From positions 60,638,212-60,702,211 of the forward strand of contig NW_020312828.1 in the NCBI RefSeq assembly GCF_003265705.1: a stretch of 64,000 nt of DNA, read 5' to 3'. The first letter of the stretch is position 1. The number at the start of each line of letters is the position of its first letter. Below are positions 56,930-64,000 of this stretch, piece by piece. A program made the position numbers and the translations under genes. The notes under the pieces are model-generated. The model did no database searches. It had not been told where the DNA came from and saw only the letters and a program-made list of their open reading frames with translations. This DNA comes from Callorhinus ursinus (Eukaryota > Chordata > Mammalia > Carnivora > Otariidae).

Positions 56930-59250
56930 CAGGTAATACTTACTTTGCTTTTGGAAATTTAGTTTTTTCAGTAGTCTCTGCTGCATCCTGCAGGTCTTTC
57001 CCAATAAAAGGAAATAAAAACTCTGCTTGAAGCCTAAAGATGGGATCAAGAATCCAGTGTCTCCTTTAAATTGTGCAAGTCTAGCACATGCAGTGTGGTT
57101 TTACAACTCATCCCAAATTGCATTTATTACTCTTGTTCCAAATACAGACCACAGAGACCAAGTAGTCCACTTCATGAAATACAGGGTAGCAGGAGTCTTT
57201 GGGTTTTCTAATGGGGAAGTAGAGGATGCCAGCAATAACTTCCCATGTTTCCATTAAGATATATTATTGGCGCTTGCATTCATGTAGTTGAATCCATAAA
57301 TTTATAGAAAATTACACTCATTTTTTTCATCCCAGAAGTTGAAAGTTTCCAAGTAGGAAAGTAAATTGACTTTCATGTAATTTTCTTAGTTCATTTATGT
57401 TGAGGAGTCTTTTACTATCTGAAGTTTTCTGAGTGTAGCTCAGAGGCAAATGAATCTTTCACTTTAAGTACCATGAAACATCTGGGAGTTAGTTCTTATC
57501 TGTTATATTAATAGTTCATGGAACTTCAGTTCTGTAGAGTCTGTCCTAAATTCAGGGTTGAATGAAAGTCCTTTTCCCTGATTGGAAAAAGCCTTTGCTG
57601 ATATGCTGAGATTGGTTTTGCCAAAGATTGCAGTTTGCTCATTGATTTAATTAGGTGATTCTCATTCTATTTTACTTTAAGAAGATGCCTCTATGAGATT
57701 AAGTGAATTTTTTTAACACATATGATACAGACAAAAATTAGTTATAGGCCAATATCAGAAATTGTTGATTTAGTCATTAGATTGCCAGGCTGAACTGACC
57801 TGAGATTAAGATACTTTTCAGGAGCACTCTTCAGATGGTAAAAATTGAACAATGTTCCATACAAGTTCATCCTTTTATAGTAACCATTTTGCCTTTTAGA
57901 ATTCAAAACAAATGGTAAACATGAATTTCTATATTAAACACTTTCTATAATAAATACTCTGTTAGACATTTTCTATGCAGACTTTATTTCACTAAAAACT
58001 GGCAAGCCCAAACACCCAATTCCATCCAATATACAAAAATGTTCCCTTTTGTTCTAAACATCGCACTGTTCTTCAATGGGGTCTGACCTTCACAGAATAA
58101 AACTGATTGATCCCCTTTCTCATTGCAAGCCTTTAATAATGATATGGAAGACCCAGGCAGAGTGTCAAATAAGAAGTTAGTGAATATTAACTGCATTTGA
58201 AAATAGGCTAAGTTCATATTATTGTTTTCTGTATCCTACATTTAACCCATAATAAGCTTTCAATCAAAGCTCCTCTAATTTTTAAAATTATTATACCTGT
58301 TGCTGATAAGTCACATCTTTTTGTATTTATGCAATTATTTCCTACATTTATCCTTAGTTAACTTCTTATTGGTGAATTTTTGGTTCATCTTATTGGTGAA
58401 CTTTGGCTCAAGTTCATGTAGGTCTTTTTCAGTTTTGATTTTGTTAACAGCGTCATCTGGAAGTTTCTTGGCTGTAACTTTATCCAAGTCATTAACAATA
58501 AACAATGAAGCAAATAAGAAATATTAACTAGACAGCACCAAAGACAGTCAATACCTAGTTCAAGCAGTTGGATTGATTCTGTTACCACGTATATATATAC
58601 ATGGACTTGACTTTAGCATTAACACAGCCTTTTCTAACTTACAAAAGTCTAATTCATATACCAGAATGCCAATGGATTGTTTTAACAAGAGATTTATATG
58701 CTGTGACTAATGTTATCATTGTGTCTACCAGCTGAAATTTCCCTTCCTATTATCAAATAATTGGGACTTTAACTCAACTAGTCAGAAAGTGCTTTTTTGA
58801 GAATGATCTTGCAGAGCAAAATCCAGTTGAATTAATCTAAGAATTATTTTCATCATTTTGTGTTGTCTGATACAAGTAGCAAGAAGTCTTGATTTACCAA
58901 CTGGCTGTGTTTCAAATGCTGACATGGGATTTTCTTGGTTAGAATTTTTAACATCTTTTTCCCTAAGAATGATATTACCATGGTGGTTAAATTGCAAGCT
59001 ATTCCCAAAAGACTTTTTTGCGCTGTAATGTAGGTAAACAATGTACTTTTAGGAAAAATAGGTAGGAAATGGTAGCTGTATTACAGCTAATATTTAAACA
59101 AAATGAACACATTGAATGAAAAGCGGTCCATAAAATATTCACAAAAATTCTCCAACCTTCAATTTCTCTTGTGTTAACCTGGCCCCAAGTCTACTTTCAA
59201 CACTTTTCCTCCATCTTCATGACACACTGGATATATTTATAAAGCTGCAT
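56930..59250. other. Repeat-poor intergenic stretch
   Basis: 2.3 kb in which I recognise no SINEC, L1, MIR or L2. No coding exon is supported. Confidence 0.45.
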
Positions 59251-59252
59251 TT

Positions 59253-59447
59253 AGGGGCTTCTGGGTGGCTCAGTCAGTTAAGCATCTGTCTTCGGCTCAG
59301 GTCATGATCTTAGGGTCCTGGGATTGAGCCCCGTGTTGGGCTCCCTGCTCAGTGGGGAGTCTTCTTCTCCCTCTCTCTCTGCTGCTCCCCCTGCTTGTGC
59401 TCTCTCGCTCTCACTCAAATAAATAAATAATCTTTTTTAAAAAGATA
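59253..59447 (+). mobile_element. SINEC, plus strand
   Basis: GGGGCTTCTGGGTGGCTCAGT head, AAATAAATAAATAATCTTTT tail. Duplications are not clear. Confidence 0.93.
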
Positions 59448-59449
59448 AC

Positions 59450-60042
59450 TTAAAAAAATAAAGTGGCATTTATTACACTGCACTGTAATTGTAAGCTTAT
59501 TTTGCTGTCTTATTTACTAGAAGAATCTTTTGTAAACTATGGTGCTAATGTTAAAAAAGTTTTTGGAGGAATTAATTATGAGCATGACACAAGCAAAAAG
59601 GCATCTAGAAGGTTAATTCAAAGATTCACTCTGGGTAAGAACACCTATAGGAAAAGGGAATGATTATCTAATCTTTGTTGAAATATAGGAAATAATATTT
59701 TGTAGTAGTCACTGAGTGAGTCAGCTGGAAGGGTGGATGACTGCTTTCTCAGAACAAGTCTTAAACCCATTAAACCTCATGAGGAAATGCTTATGCATTT
59801 TTTTTCAGGAGGGCTAATTTCTTCCCAGAGGGAAGTTTGGAATAACATTACAAAATAGGGTTCTGTCTCATATTAGGTTTTGGAAATTTTTTTTTACAAA
59901 GATAATGAAGTCTTGTATATATAAACAAAACTGATGAAAGAAATATATGTGGTTTAGTTCAGTCTTGTTAATGAATCCAGATTTAGCTCCTCACTCTTGG
60001 AGATCACAGGTGTATAATTAATGAGAATATTACAGAGAGAAA

Positions 60043-60089
<47 letters not shown>

Positions 60090-60950
60090 CGCGCGTAAGC
60101 TCCATCCTCTACAGATTCAAGATCAGGAAAACCTTGCCCTCAAGCACTGTGATCATTTACGATAAGGCAGGTGTTGCATAGCATGTTGAAACAAAACAGC
60201 AAGAATGCAAGTGTTAACGACATCACATTTCAAGCCAGTAAGGGCTAGTTCAAACATATGAAGACCTAAAAGACCTGCAAGATACTAAAATTGTGGAGAA
60301 ATCAATTTTGCCTTAGCAAAACGCTACCACAGCAATGTATCCTGAACAACAGAAGATGATTAATGAAAAGTGTTATCTAATATGACTGGGTTTTAATGCC
60401 ACGGATCTGACTTGTTTTGGAAACTGCTTTTTGGAATATTAATTTATTCTTTTAAAAATATATTTAATGCCATTTCAGCCATTTTTAACTCCCTATTTTA
60501 TACGAGACCTTGATTTGTGCCAACCTAGAGTTTGACAAAAGTAAGATTTTCCAGGAAGATAGAGCCCAGAAGTTGATGAGAGATTACTATATAAATTCAC
60601 CTAGGGCAGAGATTGTCTTTAGTTTGTTTCTGCTCAGTAGGTGGTTGGAAATTTTTTGTGAGTGAACTTACTGGATAAAGGAGAAAATGTTTTCTGCAGT
60701 TCTGTTTAACCTATTAGGGGTTAACCATTATATGATACTGTGCCAAGTCACAGTACTTTAATGAATGAATGAATGAATGGAATTATCTCTTGACAATCAT
60801 CTGGGAGCTGAGGGCTCTGAGGTCACAAAGGTGGTTTCATTATATCACCATATCAGTCTTGTCTTTAGTAACCACTCATTTGCTTTACTCTTTTTAGCAC
60901 ATCATTTTAACTAAAATATTTTACTTTTTTAAGAGGCTTTTTTTTTTACC
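59450..60950. other. Intergenic, otherwise unassigned
   Basis: Apart from the GT/GC tract and a (GAAT)4 run at 60763-60778, nothing recognised. Confidence 0.45.
60043..60096 (+). repeat. (GT)n-(GC)n alternating purine-pyrimidine tract
   Basis: About 19 GT units run straight into about 8 GC units without interruption, 54 bp in all. Confidence 0.97.
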
Positions 60951-60967
60951 CCTCCTTTCTATTCTTT

Positions 60968-61109
60968 TTAAAGATTTTATTTATTTATTTATTTGAGAGA
61001 GAGAGAGAGAGTGGGGGAGGAGCAGAGGGACAGGAACGAGCAGACTCTGTGCTGAGTGTGGAACCCCACACAGTTCTTGATCTCAGGACTGAGCCACTCA
61101 GGTGCTCCT
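60968..61109 (-). mobile_element. Older SINEC, minus strand, internally shortened
   Basis: TTTTAAAGATTTTATTTATT left end, GAGA run, GAGCCACTCAGGTGCTCC right end. Flanked by CCTTTCTATTCTTTTT and CCTTTCTATTTTTT. About 45 bp shorter than its relatives. Confidence 0.88.
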
Positions 61110-61990
61110 CCCCTTTCTATTTTTTAATGGCTTAACAACAGCTATTAAAAGGATTAGATGGAATATACAGGTGTTAAAGCCCTTAAGGTGAAGTAATTAG
61201 AGTTGTGTTTTATCATTTTTATATTTTTCTACAACTAGTATGCGTTAGTTTTTATATAAAAATTTGTAGAAATATCTTAAACCTAGATTCCCGAGTTTCC
61301 TCATACCCAGAGCTAAATACTCACATAACAAGCAGACCCTATGCTCACACTCCCATAGCCCTCAGTAGATATACTAGAAGAACTGTAGAGTTATACAAGG
61401 AATTCAAACAGCAAGGGTAAGATTGTACTAAATTTTATGTTTCTACAACATTCATTAAACAGCCTACATTTTTTAAAAGCACGTAATTGGTGTGAGAAGT
61501 CCCAGGAAGACCAAGATAAATAAGATGCCAGTCCTGTCTCCATGAAGCTTGTAGGTAGGCAAATACATGTATTGTCTACGATTCATGTAGTGAGTGATGG
61601 ATGAGTAAGATTCCAGGGTGCTATGGAGTCTAGAGGATGGCATGACTCATTGCACCTCCCAGAAGGATCAGAGCACATTTTTTAAAATAGGCAACTGACT
61701 CCTTTTAATCTGAGTGTTAAATGGTTGAGAGTTGTGAGGAGGTTTAGTCCATGTACAAACATGTAGCCAGGGTCAGAGATGGCCAGGGTAGTCATGTGGT
61801 TAATTTAGAGTTGGTGGCCCTCACAATTTCTGGTTTCACTTGAGTTGCTGCCACTGAATGGAAGTGACTCAGAGAAATCTGCAATTGTCAAAATGACTGA
61901 AACTCAGTAGTGCAATAGAAGAGCTTATACCTTTGTTCTCAAGGTATTAGAATCCCCTTGACATCAAAAAAAGATAGTGAAGTGAGGCAG
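61110..61990. other. Intergenic, mostly unassigned
   Basis: 61495-61690 (GTCCTGTCTCCATGAAGCTT) is an ancient-repeat fragment of the type at 33530. Otherwise nothing recognised. Confidence 0.4.
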
Positions 61991-61994
61991 AGAG

Positions 61995-62182
61995 TGTTTT
62001 TAATTGTAGGTTCTCAAGTTAGATTGCCTGGCTTCACATATCCAGCCCCACCATCAGGTACATCTTCCAAATTAAGCAGAAGATGACTTCTTTCTACCTC
62101 AGTATCCTCATCTGTAACATGGGAATAGTAAGAGTAACTATTTCACAGGTTGCTTGTGAGCATTGAAAAATGCAGTGTAAGA
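61995..62182 (+). repeat. MIR fragment
   Basis: TCAAGTTAGATTGCCTGGCTT, CTCAGTATCCTCATCTGTAA and TATTTCACAGGTTGCTTGTG follow the MIR order. Confidence 0.7.
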
Positions 62183-62194
62183 AAGATCACTATG

Positions 62195-62377
62195 AGGGAC
62201 GCCTGGGTGGCTCAGTCGGTTAAGCGTCTGCCTTAGACTCAGGTCATGATCCCAGGATCCTGAGATCGAGTCCTGCGTCAGGCTCCTTGCTCAGCGGAGA
62301 GCCTGCTTCTCCCTCTGCCTGCTATTCCCCTTGCTTGTGCTCTCGCTCTCTGATAAATAAAATAAAATCTTTAAAAA
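62195..62377 (+). mobile_element. SINEC, plus strand
   Basis: GACGCCTGGGTGGCTCAGTC head. Flanked by AAAGATCACTATG (62182) and AAAGATCACTGTG (62378). Confidence 0.95.
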
Positions 62378-62390
62378 AAAGATCACTGTG

Positions 62391-64000
62391 GGTTTATTTC
62401 TGGGCTCTATTCTCTTCCATTGACCTATGTGTCTTTTTTTGGGCCAGTACCCTACTACCATACTATTTTAATGACTACAGCTTTGTCACATATCTTGAAA
62501 TCTGGGGTTGTGATACTTCTAGCTTTGTTCTTCCTTTTTAAACTTGCTTTGGCTATTCAGGGTCTTTTGTGGTTCCATACACATTTTAGGATTATTTGTT
62601 CTAGTTGTATGAAAAATGCTGTTGGTATTTTGATAGGGACTGCATTAAATCTGTAGACTGCTTTGGGTAGTATGGACATTGTATTAATATTGGTTCCTCC
62701 AGTCCATGAGCACGGAAATATCTTTCCATTTGTTTGTGTCATCTTCAATTTCATTTATCAATGTTTTAATTTTCTCATAGTACAGGTCTTTCACCCCCCT
62801 TGACTAAGTCTATTCCTAGGTATTTTATTCTTTTTGGTGCAATTGTAAGTGGATTGTTTCCTTAACTTTTCTTACTGCTACTTCATTATTAGTGGATAGA
62901 AATGCAACAGATTTCTGCATATAAATTTTATATCCTATGACTTTACCAAATTCAGTTATCACTTCTAGTAGTTTTTTTGGTGGAGTCTTTAGGGGTTTTT
63001 TTTATACAGTATCGTGTCATCTGCAAATGGTGAAAGTTTTACTTTTTCTTCACCAACCTGGATGCCTTTTATTTCTTTTTCTTGTGTGATTGCTGTGGCT
63101 AGGACTTCCAGTACTATGTTAAATAAAAACAGTGAGAGTAGACATTCTTGTCTTGTTCCTGACCTTAGGAGGAATGCTCCCAGTTTTTTCACCATTGAGT
63201 AGGATATTAGCTGTGGGTTTTTCATATATGACCTTTGTTGAGGTATGATAAAGGAGGCAAAAATATACAATGGTGAAAAGACCATCTCTTCAACAAATGG
63301 TGTTGGGAAAACTGGACAGCTATGTGCAAAAGAATAAAACTAGATCACTTTCTTACACTATCCACAAAAATAAACTCAAGAGGGATTAAAGACCTAGATG
63401 TGAGACCTGAAACCATAAAACTCCTAGAAGAAAACAGGCAGTAACTTTTTCGACATAAGCCATAGAAACATTTTTCTAGAAATGTCTCCTCAGGCAAGGG
63501 AAACAAAAGTAAAAATAAACAAGTGGGACTATGTCAAAATAAGAAGGTTCTGCACAGTGAAGGAAACTATCAACAAAACAAGAAGGCAACCTATTGAGTG
63601 GGAGGAGATATTGCAAATGATATAACCAATAAGGGCTTAATATCCAAAATGCATAAAGAACTTATACAACTCAACATCAAAAACCCCAAATAAAAAAATG
63701 GGCAGAGGACCTGAATAGACATTTTGCCAAAGGAAACATACAAATAAATGGATGACCAACAGACACATGAAAAGATGCTCCCCATCACTAATCATCAGGG
63801 AAATGCAAATCAAAACCATAATGAGATATCACCTCACACCTGTCAGAATGGCTAAAATCAAAAACAAAGAAATAAGTGTTGGTAAGGATGTGGAGAAAAA
63901 GGAACCCTTGTGTACTTTTGGTGGGGACGCCCACTGGTGTAACTACTGTGGAAGACAGTATGAAGATTCCTCAAAAAATTAAAAAAGAATTACCACATGA
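62391..64000 (+). mobile_element. 5'-inverted L1, plus strand, running off the right edge
   Basis: 62391-63247 is ORF2 reverse-transcriptase region in minus orientation ([15 protein letters not shown] and FADDTILY context, from the frame at 63285-62989). 63248-64000 is the following ORF2 part in plus orientation ([19 protein letters not shown]). The left end and the start of the plus part meet at neighbouring ORF2 positions, the twin-priming layout. Several frameshifts; not functional. The 3' end lies outside the window. Confidence 0.85.

Overview
The window is mammalian nuclear DNA from a carnivoran. Eighteen SINEC (tRNA-Lys-derived) elements with the 'GCCTGGGTGGCTCAG' head and an AAATAAATAAAATCTTT-type tail, plus carnivoran L1 3' ends, fit an arctoid caniform (bear, mustelid or seal group). 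The dog-specific and cat-specific SINE diagnostic forms, as I remember them, are absent. The assignment to Arctoidea is inference; Carnivora is secure.

The only protein-coding gene I can support is RAD21, the mitotic kleisin subunit of cohesin, on the minus strand. A non-coding first exon lies in a CpG island at about 32.3-33.3 kb. Thirteen coding exons run leftward from the ATG at 25715 to the stop at 5747, and a repeat-free 3' UTR of about 1.5 kb ends at an AATAAA near 4240. Every exon junction can be placed on GT/AG sites with matching phases. The joined CDS is 631 codons plus stop, the human length. Both separase sites (Arg172, Arg450) and the caspase site (Asp279) fall at the human positions. 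The exon 1 region also contains the orthologous position of the human microRNA hairpin MIR3610.

Layout: 1-3345 is an old minus-strand L1 (ORF2 5' part and 5' UTR) with an LTR-like insertion. 3565-3750 is a SINEC. 4.2-33.1 kb is RAD21, with SINECs and L1 pieces in its introns. 32.28-33.32 kb is the CpG-island, probably divergent, promoter. 33.3-64 kb is intergenic and contains L2, MIR and MER20 fossils, SINECs and many L1s.

The most notable structures outside the gene are rearranged L1s. Three have the 5'-inversion (twin-priming) layout, at 26.8-28.6, 53.1-55.1 and 62.4-64.0 kb, and 39.8-44.0 kb is a multi-layer L1 mosaic. The 53.1-55.1 kb copy has a 21-bp target-site duplication and creates the longest open frame in the window, a chance product of the inversion. 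I found no CRISPR array, bacterial-type system or unknown multigene system. The window is an ordinary cohesin locus followed by a repeat-rich intergenic tract.
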